Below are positions 45,417 to 53,918 of a stretch of DNA of 64,000 nucleotides, one piece after another. Both the position numbers and the translations under genes were made by a program. The stretch is from Streptomyces chromofuscus (GTDB lineage Bacteria > Actinomycetota > Actinomycetes > Streptomycetales > Streptomycetaceae). The notes under the pieces are model-generated. The model saw only the letters and a list, made by a program, of their open reading frames with translations, was not told where the DNA came from and made no database searches. How positions within the stretch are numbered: the stretch's first letter is position 1; the number at the start of each line of letters is the position of its first letter. The stretch covers positions 868,001 through 932,000 of the forward strand of contig NZ_CP063374.1 in NCBI RefSeq assembly GCF_015160875.1, given 5' to 3'.

Positions 45417-45923
45417 GTGTCGAGGACTTCAGTGAACGCCGTACGTCGCTCCCGGATGCCGACCGCTCATGGATGGCCCCATGGCCTGGCCGCCGCCGCG
45501 TTGGCGGGCTGTGCCGCCCTGGCCCTGATCGCCTGGGGCACGTCGTTCCCGCGTGACGCCGACGACACGGGCGACGACCGTGTCGGCGCCGGGCGCACCT
45601 GCCGCTCCGCTCTCCCCTCCGACCAGGAGCTGTCCTGCGGCACCTACGGTTTCGGTGACCTGCGTTACCTGTGCCCGACGCCCGACAAGCCGCGGCACTG
45701 CGCAACGACCACAGGGGTGCGGGTACGCAACACCGGGCCGTCCACCGTGTACGTCACCGTCATCCACGGCGCGCGTCAGGGCGAGCGCCGGCAGGGCCCG
45801 GAACGGGAGATCGCCCCTGGTCGCACGGCCGATCTACGCCCTGGGAAGGGGCACCTGCTGTTCGACCTCACCCTGCGCGGCACCGGCCCCGTCAAGTCCC
45901 TGACGGTCGTCTCGGTACGCTGA
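45417..45923 (+). CDS. Secreted or membrane-anchored protein of unknown function
   Basis: 168 residues. A hydrophobic segment (LAAAALAGCAALALIAW, about 24-40) works as a signal or anchor. The rest is an extracytoplasmic domain with four Cys (CRSALPSDQELSCGTYGFGD, LCPTPDKPRHCATTTGVRVR) and a beta-sandwich look (NTGPSTVYVTVIHGARQGER). No family recognised. The start is GTG at 45417, where the ECF41-type promoter would begin the transcript, or GTG at 45432. Confidence 0.7.
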   Translation: MSRTSVNAVRRSRMPTAHGWPHGLAAAALAGCAALALIAWGTSFPRDADDTGDDRVGAGRTCRSALPSDQELSCGTYGFGDLRYLCPTPDKPRHCATTTGVRVRNTGPSTVYVTVIHGARQGERRQGPEREIAPGRTADLRPGKGHLLFDLTLRGTGPVKSLTVVSVR

Positions 45924-46136
45924 GGTCCCCGTTCGGGGCCCTCTCCACTGACCCCGACGCTGCCGACCGCGCTGGTGGCAGCAACGGTCCTCAGCAACGA
46001 GCCCGACGCGGCCGCCGACGCCTTGCACCGGCTCACCGAGGCGACCGGCGCCGCGCATGCAGTGGTTATCCGCCCGCCGCGGGAACAGGACGGCTGTCGT
46101 TCTCGCGGCGGGCCGGCAACTGGTACTGGACCTCGG

Positions 46137-46865
46137 TCAGGCGAGCCAGTCCGTGTAGCGGGTGGCGGCGAGGTGAGCGTTCCTGCCGGTGAGGACGTCG
46201 CCCTCGACGGCCGCGAACATCCCGGCGGTGGGGTCGGTGACCACGGTGCGAGGGTCGCCCTTGTGGGACAGGATGATCCGGCCCAGCTCGTCGAGGTTGA
46301 AGACCTCGGGACCGCCGATGTCGCGGATGCCGTTCAGCGGGGCGCCCGCGGCGACCTCCCCCACCGCGTCGGCCACGTCCTTGGCGGCGATCGGCTGGAT
46401 CGGCGTGGCGGGCAGACGGACGGTGTCGCCGTCGGCGGTCCAGGACAGGACGGCGTCCATGAACTCCATGAACTGCGTGGCCCGGACGATCGAGTAGGGG
46501 ATCGGACCGGCCTTGAGGAGGTCTTCCTGCAGGACCTTGGCGCGGTAGTAGTCCAACTGCGGAACCTGGTCCACCCCGACGATCGAGAGGATGACGAAGT
46601 GTCCGACGCCGCCCTTGTGGGAGGCGGCCAGGAGGTTGTCCATCGAGGTCTGGAAGAAGGCCGGTGAGGCCTCGTCGAAGGTCGGTGAGTTGGTCAGGTT
46701 GACGACGACGTCGGCCCCGGCGACGGCCTGCTCGACCCCCTGACCGCTGATGACGTCGACTCGGGTGGACTGCGAGTGCGGTACCGCCTCGTGTCCCGCG
46801 GCGTTCAGATTCCGGACGACCTGCGAGCCGATGAGCCCGGTTCCGCCGATGACTGCGACCTTCAT
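46137..46865 (-). CDS. NmrA-like NAD(P)-binding epimerase/oxidoreductase (paralog 3)
   Basis: 242 residues. GGTGLIGSQVVRNL binds the nucleotide; NLTNSPTFDEASPAFFQTSM, GHFVILSIVGVDQVPQLDYY and RAKVLQEDLLKAGP are shared with the other two paralogs. The closest is the gene at 35545, with the same VPQL/VPEL-YYRAK motif. Substrate unknown. AAAGGCACGTC precedes the ATG at 46865, the same local pattern as AAAGGTGCGTC at paralog 2. An ECF41-type promoter lies about 140 bp upstream. Confidence 0.88.
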   Translation of the reverse strand: MKVAVIGGTGLIGSQVVRNLNAAGHEAVPHSQSTRVDVISGQGVEQAVAGADVVVNLTNSPTFDEASPAFFQTSMDNLLAASHKGGVGHFVILSIVGVDQVPQLDYYRAKVLQEDLLKAGPIPYSIVRATQFMEFMDAVLSWTADGDTVRLPATPIQPIAAKDVADAVGEVAAGAPLNGIRDIGGPEVFNLDELGRIILSHKGDPRTVVTDPTAGMFAAVEGDVLTGRNAHLAATRYTDWLA

Positions 46866-47001
46866 GACGTGCCTTTCGTCAATGAGTGGTGTGCGGCTCA
46901 CTGAGGAGCGCCCGCCCGCAGGAGCGAGACCACGTCAGAAGTCACCCGCCAAAGAGGCAAGGCCACTCCTCCCCCACGCGCCCACCTCAGAACACAGTCG
47001 T

Positions 47002-47028
47002 GACCGAGCATGTCGCCTGTTGGTGACA
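47002..47028 (-). promoter_or_regulatory. ECF41-type promoter for NmrA paralog 3
   Basis: On the minus strand: TGTCACC (47028-47022), 16 bp, GGTC (47005-47002). Confidence 0.62.
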
Positions 47029-47079
47029 AGCAATCAGGCTCCTGCAGCCCGCCGTGAGCGCGGGCCGAGGACAGCAAAG

Positions 47080-47847
47080 TCAGATAAGTTCCAGCCCGCC
47101 GTCGACGGTGATCACCTGACCGGTCGCGTGACGCCCGGCCGGGTCGGCCATCCGAAGGATCCAGTGCGCCACCTCGTCCGCGCTCGCGATGCGGTGGGTG
47201 GGGATGCGGTCGCGCTCATAGGCGTACATGTCGTTGGCCGCCTCGGGGGTCAGACCGGCGTGCAGCATGACGTCGGTGCGGGTGGGGCCGGGAGCCACGG
47301 AGTTGACGCGAACCCCTTCGCCGGCGAGTTCCAGGGCCCAACTCCGCGTCATCTGTTCGATGGCCGCCTTGGTGGCCGAGTAGTGCGCGCCGCCCGCCAT
47401 GGGACGGTGCCCATAGGTGCTGGAGAGGTTGATGATCGTGCCAGAGGTCTTCCGCAGGTGCGGCAGGGCCTCATGGGCCAGGAGGCTGGGCGCGACGACA
47501 TTGAGCTCGAACAGACTGACGATCGTCTGCTTGTCGGTCTCCGCCAGCGGCATGACCGCTGTCGCGCCGGCGTTGTTGATCAGATGGTCGAGGCGTCCCC
47601 ACCGCTCCACGGCTGCGCTCACGACCTTGGCGGGTGCTCCGTCGCCGCAGATGTCGATCGCCAGGACGTCGATGTTGTGGTGGGCCGCGGCGGTCTCCTT
47701 CAGCGGCTCCTCACGGCGGCCCACCCCGAGTACGTGTGCGCCCGCCTCGGCGAAGGCGACGGCCGCGGCCCGGCCGATACCGGACCCGGCGCCGGTGACG
47801 ATCACGACATGGCCGGAGAAGGTTTGGTCCAGGGAGTTCGCAGACAT
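47080..47847 (-). CDS. Classical short-chain dehydrogenase/reductase
   Basis: 255 residues. TGAGSGIGRAAAVAFAEAGA binds NAD(P); NNAG, then SSTYGHRPMAGGAHYSATKA carries Ser and the Tyr-x3-Lys catalytic pair, and VAPGPTRTDVM follows. Oxidises or reduces an alcohol or ketone; the substrate is unknown. AAGGGGCCCTG precedes the ATG at 47847. An inverted repeat GATGTTC-10-GAACATC lies 16-39 bp upstream, a likely operator. The nearby ArsR-type gene at 48164 is a candidate regulator. Confidence 0.93.
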   Translation of the reverse strand: MSANSLDQTFSGHVVIVTGAGSGIGRAAAVAFAEAGAHVLGVGRREEPLKETAAAHHNIDVLAIDICGDGAPAKVVSAAVERWGRLDHLINNAGATAVMPLAETDKQTIVSLFELNVVAPSLLAHEALPHLRKTSGTIINLSSTYGHRPMAGGAHYSATKAAIEQMTRSWALELAGEGVRVNSVAPGPTRTDVMLHAGLTPEAANDMYAYERDRIPTHRIASADEVAHWILRMADPAGRHATGQVITVDGGLELI

Positions 47848-48163
47848 CAGGGCCCCTTGTTCGATGTTCGTTGTACATAGAACATCATGGGCGGGCTCTG
47901 CAATCCCGTCAAATGCGGAAGCAGTGAAGACGACGGCCGCGGATGGGTGAACGTCCCGTGGCGCGCGCAGGCCAAACCGCTCCGAGGCGTTCGTCACCAC
48001 GGCAACAAGGCGGCACGGGATGACACGGCGGCGTGAGGCGATTGTCACGTCCGCCGCCTGCGGCACCGAGTCTCGCGGCAGCGCGCGTCACAGGCCCCTA
48101 CGGCGAGAGGTCACCGCCTGTGGCTCACCGGTCGTCGCGTACGGGCGCCGAGCAGCGACGAAG
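47848..48163. other. Intergenic region between the SDR and ArsR genes
   Basis: 316 bp with the operator at 47863-47886 near the SDR. CGTCACA-16-GGTC occurs at 48084-48110 on the plus strand but faces no plus-strand gene. Confidence 0.5.
47863..47886. promoter_or_regulatory. Candidate SDR operator, inverted repeat
   Basis: GATGTTC-10 bp-GAACATC, perfect 7-bp arms, 16 bp upstream of the SDR start. Confidence 0.6.
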
Positions 48164-48520
48164 TTACGCCTGATCGTCACGCTCGGTGACGTGTTCTCCG
48201 ACGTTGTCGGTGACAGCGGCAGACAGCAGCGCCGACAAGAGGCCGGGAAAACGGGCCTCGAGGGCGTCGCGTCGCAGCTTCACAAAGCAGCGCGTGCCCT
48301 CCTGGCGGGTCTGCGTGACACCCGCCTCGCGCAGCGTCTTGAGATGATGACTGAGCGTGGACTTGGCGACGGGAGCGCTGAACTGCCCCCATCCTCGTTC
48401 GGCGCCGTCGGACAGGATCCGGACGATCCCCAGCCGTGTCGGATCGCCCAGCACTCCCAGGAGGCGTGGCAGGGTGATCTCGCTGTCGGCAGGTGACGAG
48501 TGGTCCGGCATGCCGACCAT
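48164..48520 (-). CDS. ArsR-family transcriptional regulator
   Basis: 118 residues. Winged helix: LPRLLGVLGDPTRLGIVRIL then STLSHHLKTLREAGVTQTRQ, followed by EGTRCFVKLRRDALEARFPG, typical ArsR. No clear pair of metal-binding Cys is present; the single Cys in TRCFV does not form a classic site, so it may sense something other than metals. Start is ATG at 48520 or 48511. A 12-bp palindrome CCGAACGTTCGG (48525-48536) is immediately upstream, a candidate autorepression site. Confidence 0.85.
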   Translation of the reverse strand: MVGMPDHSSPADSEITLPRLLGVLGDPTRLGIVRILSDGAERGWGQFSAPVAKSTLSHHLKTLREAGVTQTRQEGTRCFVKLRRDALEARFPGLLSALLSAAVTDNVGEHVTERDDQA

Positions 48521-48524
48521 GCTA

Positions 48525-48536
48525 CCGAACGTTCGG
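48525..48536. promoter_or_regulatory. Candidate ArsR operator, 12-bp palindrome
   Basis: CCGAACGTTCGG, 5 bp upstream of the ArsR start at 48520. Confidence 0.5.
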
Positions 48537-48669
48537 CGTGCGTCGAACATCAGGGTAACGAACGCACCCACGGCACTGTCGCGCGCGGTGAGCAGGGGCG
48601 GTGAGCCGTGCGTTGCAGGCGGACCGGCTCAGGAGACGCCTGCGGGGACGACGCACAAGCGGGCTGAGA

Positions 48670-49152
48670 TCAACGGGCGGTGACGTGGTCGACCGGTGGA
48701 GGGGTCGCGCCGCCGTCCCCGCTCCCCCTGAGGTAGCGGATCAGGTCCTCCTCGGTGTCCTCGGCGCCGAGTTGCCGTACCACCTCCTCGACCGCCTGGT
48801 GGAGAAGGGGCGAACCCAACCGCAGCACGTCGTGTGCGACGGCGGTGAGTTCGATCTCGACGCTCCGACGGTCGAGCGACGAGGTGTGCGTGGTGATCAG
48901 GCCGCGGTCCTGCAGGCGGGTCACCAGACGGCTGGTGGCGGACTGGCTCAGCCCGATCCCGTTGGCCAGGTCGTTGAGGTAGAGCAGACCCGTACCGGCC
49001 CGGACACCCTCCCGCAGGGCCCGCAGGGCGTAGAACTCGCTCACTCCCAGACCCAGGTGCCGATGAAGGTGTCGCTCCATGCGGGCCTCGATCCGACGAT
49101 GGAAACGGGTCAGCCGGTTCCACTGCGTGATCAACGTGGCATCGTCACTCAT
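48670..49152 (-). CDS. MarR-family transcriptional regulator
   Basis: 160 residues. Winged helix with GLGVSEFYALRALREGVRAG, LANGIGLSQSATSRLVTRLQ and RGLITTHTSSLDRRSVEIEL; the DRR wing contact is intact. Flanked by dimerisation helices. It is divergent from the monooxygenase gene, each with an ECF41-type promoter in the shared 231-bp region. It may repress the monooxygenase or itself. ATG at 49152 is chosen; the upstream extension is unrelated. Confidence 0.88.
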   Translation of the reverse strand: MSDDATLITQWNRLTRFHRRIEARMERHLHRHLGLGVSEFYALRALREGVRAGTGLLYLNDLANGIGLSQSATSRLVTRLQDRGLITTHTSSLDRRSVEIELTAVAHDVLRLGSPLLHQAVEEVVRQLGAEDTEEDLIRYLRGSGDGGATPPPVDHVTAR

Positions 49153-49260
49153 AGGCGATGGCCTCCCTGCTGTCCGCAGCGTCCGACTGCTTGCTGCCGG
49201 GACGACGTCCCGGCAGGCGAGCGTGGCGGGTGAGCCGCCGCCGCTTGTCTGCACCGTGTA

Positions 49261-49287
49261 GACAAGACGGGGGCCGTCGTTGTGACA
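49261..49287 (-). promoter_or_regulatory. ECF41-type promoter for the MarR gene
   Basis: On the minus strand: TGTCACA (49287-49281), 16 bp, TGTC (49264-49261), about 100 bp before the ATG. Confidence 0.72.
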
Positions 49288-49348
49288 GAAGGCCGGCGAA
49301 CGCTGGTAGGAGGCGCCGTCTCGGAGCAACGCCCAACGGCCGGAGGGC

Positions 49349-49375
49349 TGTCACAAGATCGAGGCGTCGTCGGTC
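49349..49375 (+). promoter_or_regulatory. ECF41-type promoter for the monooxygenase gene
   Basis: TGTCACA (49349-49355), 16 bp, GGTC (49372-49375). The expected transcript start lies within a few bases of the ATG at 49384. Confidence 0.75.
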
Positions 49376-49383
49376 TTCACGAT

Positions 49384-49737
49384 ATGAGTCAAGCCTTGCA
49401 GTCCAGGACCGGAGTCGATGAGCCGGTCACCTTGATCAAGAGCTACACCGTGCCGACGGCCGAAGCCGAGTACTTCGTCCAGGTGTACCAAGAGAACGCC
49501 CGGATCATGTCGACCCAACCCGGCTTTGTCCGGTCCCGCCTGCACAGGCCGCTCGCCGACGCACCTGAGACACGGTTCGTCCATATCGCTGACTGGAGTT
49601 CGGGCACCGCGCTCGACAGAGCCACCACCCATCCCGAGTGGCTCGCCTCGCTGCGACGCATGTTCGACGACCCTGACCTTCACATCACCTCAGAGCCTGC
49701 CGGCTACCGCGTCGTTGTCGAACTTCACCCCTCCTGA
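49384..49737 (+). CDS. Antibiotic biosynthesis monooxygenase-domain protein
   Basis: 117 residues, a single ABM ferredoxin-like fold: VTLIKSYTVPTAEAEYFVQV, GFVRSRLHRPLADAPETRFV, IADWSSGTALDRATTHPEWL. Family members are small cofactor-free oxygenases or quinone-detoxifying enzymes; the fold lacks clear catalytic signatures. No ribosome site is obvious, and the ECF41-type promoter would start the mRNA near the ATG, so it may be leaderless. Divergent MarR partner at 48670. Confidence 0.85.
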   Translation: MSQALQSRTGVDEPVTLIKSYTVPTAEAEYFVQVYQENARIMSTQPGFVRSRLHRPLADAPETRFVHIADWSSGTALDRATTHPEWLASLRRMFDDPDLHITSEPAGYRVVVELHPS

Positions 49738-50010
49738 CCCCGGCCGCCGGGCGGGGAGACAGCCCCGTCACTGGCCTCCCCGTCATGTCCGGAGGCCACC
49801 CGATGCTCCGACCGCAAGGTCGCGGTCGTGCTGGGCCTCCGGCCCGTCCGAGCTCATCACCTTCTTCGGTGGGCGCCGGCGTCAGCTGCCGCGCGGCGCG
49901 GCTCCATGGGCACGAGCCGCTCCTCCCGCGTCGGCGTCTCCGCTGGGTGTGCGGGCCGACCGGAGGCACCCGTGGAGACCGATGCACGCCCAATACCCGT
50001 CCGGCAGCGC
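49738..50010. other. Intergenic stretch between convergent genes
   Basis: 273 bp; no gene supported. Confidence 0.4.
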
Positions 50011-50757
50011 TCACGCCGCGTGCCGGGCGGGCAGATGGGCCGGACCAGGTGATCGCTGGGCCAACGACGGCACGCGGTGAACACGGCCCTCGGGGACGAG
50101 AAGCCGCACCAGGCCTTCCAGGTCCCCGGTGTCGGCCGCGGTCCGGAACGCGGCGACGAGGCGACGGTGCGACTCGGCGGCGACTGGCCGCTCGCGGTCA
50201 CGCTCGAGGCGGGCCTGCGCGCGGTGGACCACCACCCGTGCGTGCGGTGCGCTGATCCGCAGCAACTCCGCGAGTTCGGCGTAGGCGTAGTCGAAACCCT
50301 TCCGCAGCACGTAGGCGGCCAGTCGGTCCGGCGTCAGTCTCGCCATGAGCAGGGCCAGGGCCTCCTCGACCGCCACGGCCCGATCGGCACCCGCCACGGG
50401 ATCCTGGGCGGACCGGTCGGCGAGGTCGGCCAACTGCGACTCGACCGGGATCTCGTGGCGGTGCCGCCCTGACTGAATCACGTTGATCGCCATACGCTTG
50501 GTGGCCGTGGTCAGGAACGCGGCCGGATTCTCGATCGTTGCGCGCTGGGTGAGCTGCCAGCGCAGCCACACCTCCTGGACCACGTCTTCGGCGCCCGTGG
50601 CGTCGCCGAGAATGCGGTAGGCGATGCGGAACAGTCGTGTCCGCTGGGTCAGGAATATGTCGAGGGCGAGGTTCAGGTCGCCCTCGTCCGGCCGGACGAC
50701 CGGGGGTTCGGTCGGCGTCGTCGTCTCCGGGCTGGGCGCGGACATCGGTGACTCCAC
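50011..50757 (-). CDS. ECF41-like sigma factor lacking the SnoaL domain (second such paralog)
   Basis: 248 residues. Region 2: TRLFRIAYRILGDATGAEDV, VVQEVWLRWQLTQRATIENP; region 4: LTPDRLAAYVLRKGFDYAYA, LLRISAPHARVVVHRAQARL. The C-terminus stops right at the start of the SnoaL domain (DTGDLEGLVRLLVPEGRVHR then a short unrelated tail). WLPEP, DGGG and NPDKL are absent. This is the same break point as in the paralog at 32289. Start is ATG at 50757, or 50745. No ECF41-type promoter was found upstream. It sits before the LAL regulator gene on the opposite side of a 130-bp gap (both minus strand). Confidence 0.84.
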   Translation of the reverse strand: MESPMSAPSPETTTPTEPPVVRPDEGDLNLALDIFLTQRTRLFRIAYRILGDATGAEDVVQEVWLRWQLTQRATIENPAAFLTTATKRMAINVIQSGRHRHEIPVESQLADLADRSAQDPVAGADRAVAVEEALALLMARLTPDRLAAYVLRKGFDYAYAELAELLRISAPHARVVVHRAQARLERDRERPVAAESHRRLVAAFRTAADTGDLEGLVRLLVPEGRVHRVPSLAQRSPGPAHLPARHAA

Positions 50758-50887
50758 TTCTTGGGCGGGCGCCCCTCAAGGGCGATAAGTCCACCCTCGG
50801 TCGGAAGCGCCGCTCACCGCGCCCTTGTCGCCCGTGGTCGAGTCCGTGGGGACCCCAGGGGGAATCCGGGGGGTCCCGCACCGTCCC

Positions 50888-53701
50888 TCAGCCGGCCGGC
50901 ACCTTGCCCTGATCCATGGTGTCCGTGGCCGGGGTGCTCGCGAGGGCACCCGGCAGCGCGCGACGCGAGTTGATCCCGAGCTTCGTGTACACCTTCCGCA
51001 GGTGCCACTCCACGGTGTGCGGGCTGATGAACAGCTCCGCGCCGATCTTCGCGTTCGTCATGCCGTCGGCCGCGAGCGTCGCGACCTGCGACTCCTGGGG
51101 GGTGAGGGCGCTCGCCGGCTTGTCCTCCCGCGCCCTGACGTGCTCGCCGGTGGCGAGCAGCTCGCGGCGGGCTCGCTCGGCGAACGCGTGCGCCCGCATT
51201 CCGTCGAACATCTCGTGAGCCGTGCGCAGGTGCTCCCGCGCCGGCGATCGGCGGTTGCTGCGGCGCAGCCACTCGCCGTACAGCAGGTGGGTGCGTGCCA
51301 CCTCCACGGTCACACTGCCGCGGCGGAACTCCTCGATCGCGGTCCGGTAGAGACGATCGGCCTCGTCACCGTCGGCGAGGAGAGCCTGGCTGCGGGCGCC
51401 GGCGCCACGCGCCCATCCGGAGTCGGCGGCACGGGTGAGTTCGACCAGCCGGGCCAGCGAGGCGCGGGCCCGGTCGAGTTCACCGCACCGGGTGGCGGCC
51501 TCGACGTGTTCCACCAGCGACAGGCCGGTGAAGTTGAATCCATCGTGCTCGATGCCCGTGCGAGCGGCCTCCATGGCCTCTTCGTAGCGTGCCAGGCCAT
51601 TGAACAGCACGCCTTGGATGTAGCCCATGGCGCCCAGCAGGGAAACCTCACCTCGTTGTTCGGCCTGGTCCCTGGCTTCTTCGATGATGCCGGCGGCGAC
51701 GTCCGCCTCGCCTCGCCACGCGGCCAGAACGAGCGTCGCGTACTTGTGCGGGGCGTGGCCGGTCGCGGCGGCGAGCGCGTCGGCTTCGCCGATCATCCGG
51801 GCTGCCTCGGCGAAGTCGCCGTAGTGGATGTGCACGCCGCCGGCGTAGATGAGGGCCGGTGGCAGCGCGCCGAGCGCTCCGATGTCGCGGGCCAGGCGCA
51901 CCGCGCGGCTCGACAGCGTGTCCCACGCGTGCAGGTCCCAGGCGTAGTGGATGAACGCCTCCAGCGCGACCGGCACCAGCAGAAGCCAGCGCATGGTGGC
52001 CTCCCGGGTGTCGAGCTCCTCGTGCGCGAGCAGTTCCAGCGCGCCGCGCAGTGCCGGGACACCGGTCTCGTATCCGTCCGCGAGGAGCGCGGCCACGCCG
52101 TCCAGCAGGAGATCCGCGGCCTTGGAGCCCGAGGGGGGCGCCCCGGATCTGCGGGCCGCGATCGCGGCGGCGCGGGCACCTGTGGGACCGTGGACCCGGC
52201 CCGCGAAGATGGTCGCGCTGATCGCCTCCAGGTACGTCTCCCGCGCCAGTGGCGACCCGGCGGCGGTGAACTGCGCGGCGGCCTCAAGAAGCAGAGGTGC
52301 CGCCTCGTCGCTGCGGCTGCGGGCGAAGAGGATCCTGGCCCGCAGGCGCGCCAGGCGGGCGCGATCCAGGGCGCTCAGAGGATACAGTTCGGCCACCGTC
52401 GCGAGCTCCGTGGCCCGGCCGGGCGCGGCGGCCGAGAAGTGCGCCTCGGCGGCAGCGAGGGCTCGGCGCCCCCGCGGCCGAGGGTCCGGTGTCACCTCGA
52501 CCGCGCGTTCCAGCAGTACCGCCTCGGCCGCGATGCCGCCGCGCTGCCGGGCGCGGTCGGCGGCCTGCTCCAGCCCTGCGGCGACCTCCTCGTCCGGCCC
52601 GTCGGCGGCCTGGGCGGCGTGCCAGGCGCGCCGGTCGGGGTCGAGCACCGGGTCCGTGGCCTCGGCCAGCGCCCGGTGCACCGCTCGGCGTTCTTCGGGT
52701 TCGGCTCCGTGGTAGACCGCCGAACGGACCAACGGGTGCCGGAACCGGACCGACTCACCGAACTCGATCAGGCCCGCCGCCTTGGCCGGTGCGGCCTGGG
52801 GAGTGATCTTGAGAAAGGCGGCTGCGCGAACCAGCAGGCACGCGTCACCGACGGGTTCCGCCGCGGCGATCAGCAGCAGTGTCCGGGTCGCCGCCGGCAG
52901 CGAACCGAGCCGGCTGGCGAAGTCCCGTTCAACACGGCTCGCAACCGGCCCCTCGACGCTCGGGTGACGCGACGAGTCAAGGCCGTACGCCAGCTCGGCG
53001 GCGCTGCGACCACGGGAGAACTCGAGCAGCGCCAGTGGGTTGCCGTCCATCTCGGCCACGAACCGGTCCCGGACACGCTTCTCCAGCCGCCCGCCGACAG
53101 CGGCCTCGAGGAGCTCTCCGGCCGGGGCCGTGTCGAGACCGCCGATGCGCAGCGCCGGCAGACCATTGAGTGCCGCCTGTCCCTCGGGGTCGCGCACCGC
53201 GAACGCCATCGCGACCGCCTCGGCGAGCAGTCGCCGCGCCACGAACTCCAGGGTCTGCAAGGACACCTGGTCCAGCCACTGAGCGTCGTCGACCAGAACG
53301 AGCACCGGCCGCGTCTCCGAGGCACGGGTGAGCAGCGTCAGCACGGCGAGGCCGACCAGGAAGCGGTCGGGCGGGTCTCCGGCCGCCATCCCGAAGGCCA
53401 CGCGGAGGGCGTCGCGCTGCGGTTCCGGCAGTTCTTCGAGCTCGTCCAGGAACGGTGCGCACAGTTGGTGCAGGCTCGCGTAGGGCAGCTCCATGTCGGC
53501 CTCGATGCCCTGCGCCCAGGTCACCTTCACCCCTGACGCCTGCGTGGCCAGGTACTGCAGAAGCACCGACTTCCCGATGCCGGCTTCCCCACGGACCACC
53601 AGTACTCGGGACCCGCCTTGGCGCAGGCCGACCAGCAGGTCGTCGAGCGCCGCGCACTCGCGATGCCGGCCGACGAGGTCCGGAAGCGGGCTGGCGATCA
53701 T
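50888..53701 (-). CDS. Large LuxR-type regulator (LAL/MalT-like, ATP-binding)
   Basis: 937 residues. Walker A RGEAGIGKSVLL (about 38-49) and Walker B VLVLVDDAQWLD (about 131-142) form the STAND ATPase. Residues about 300-850 are helical repeats. The C-terminal LuxR helix-turn-helix is LTPQESQVATLAADGMTNAK, then IGAELFISPHTVEWHLRKVY (about 865-925). LAL proteins activate pathway genes on binding ATP and an inducer. The ATG at 53701 precedes the P-loop domain directly. It is divergent from the FAD reductase, which makes that gene a possible target. A decayed paralog lies at about 61250-62430. Confidence 0.93.
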   Translation of the reverse strand: MIASPLPDLVGRHRECAALDDLLVGLRQGGSRVLVVRGEAGIGKSVLLQYLATQASGVKVTWAQGIEADMELPYASLHQLCAPFLDELEELPEPQRDALRVAFGMAAGDPPDRFLVGLAVLTLLTRASETRPVLVLVDDAQWLDQVSLQTLEFVARRLLAEAVAMAFAVRDPEGQAALNGLPALRIGGLDTAPAGELLEAAVGGRLEKRVRDRFVAEMDGNPLALLEFSRGRSAAELAYGLDSSRHPSVEGPVASRVERDFASRLGSLPAATRTLLLIAAAEPVGDACLLVRAAAFLKITPQAAPAKAAGLIEFGESVRFRHPLVRSAVYHGAEPEERRAVHRALAEATDPVLDPDRRAWHAAQAADGPDEEVAAGLEQAADRARQRGGIAAEAVLLERAVEVTPDPRPRGRRALAAAEAHFSAAAPGRATELATVAELYPLSALDRARLARLRARILFARSRSDEAAPLLLEAAAQFTAAGSPLARETYLEAISATIFAGRVHGPTGARAAAIAARRSGAPPSGSKAADLLLDGVAALLADGYETGVPALRGALELLAHEELDTREATMRWLLLVPVALEAFIHYAWDLHAWDTLSSRAVRLARDIGALGALPPALIYAGGVHIHYGDFAEAARMIGEADALAAATGHAPHKYATLVLAAWRGEADVAAGIIEEARDQAEQRGEVSLLGAMGYIQGVLFNGLARYEEAMEAARTGIEHDGFNFTGLSLVEHVEAATRCGELDRARASLARLVELTRAADSGWARGAGARSQALLADGDEADRLYRTAIEEFRRGSVTVEVARTHLLYGEWLRRSNRRSPAREHLRTAHEMFDGMRAHAFAERARRELLATGEHVRAREDKPASALTPQESQVATLAADGMTNAKIGAELFISPHTVEWHLRKVYTKLGINSRRALPGALASTPATDTMDQGKVPAG

Positions 53702-53918
53702 ACGATGTGGCTCCTTGGGGGAATCCGGGGATGGAAAAATCGCACAACGGTTGTCGGGACGATCCTTGCCACGATACCTGGGACAGGGACCACACCTTGT
53801 GTCGCAATGTTGTGACGGAGTCCACGTCGGAAAATTGCTCCGAGCCTGTCACACACGGCCCCACTATCCGGTCGACCACTGCCTATGATCTTGCCCGTCC
53901 GCAGTCGCAGGAGGTCCC
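53702..53918. promoter_or_regulatory. Divergent promoter region, LAL regulator and FAD reductase
   Basis: 217 bp with the ECF41-type promoter at 53847-53873 facing the reductase. TGTGACG at 53811 faces the regulator but lacks a -10. Confidence 0.55.
53847..53873 (+). promoter_or_regulatory. ECF41-type promoter for the FAD reductase gene
   Basis: TGTCACA (53847-53853), 16 bp, GGTC (53870-53873), about 45 bp before the ATG. Confidence 0.75.

Noticed and set aside
48084..48110. CGTCACA-16-GGTC as a twelfth promoter
   Set aside because: The plus-strand sequence downstream is antisense to the ArsR gene; no gene would be served.
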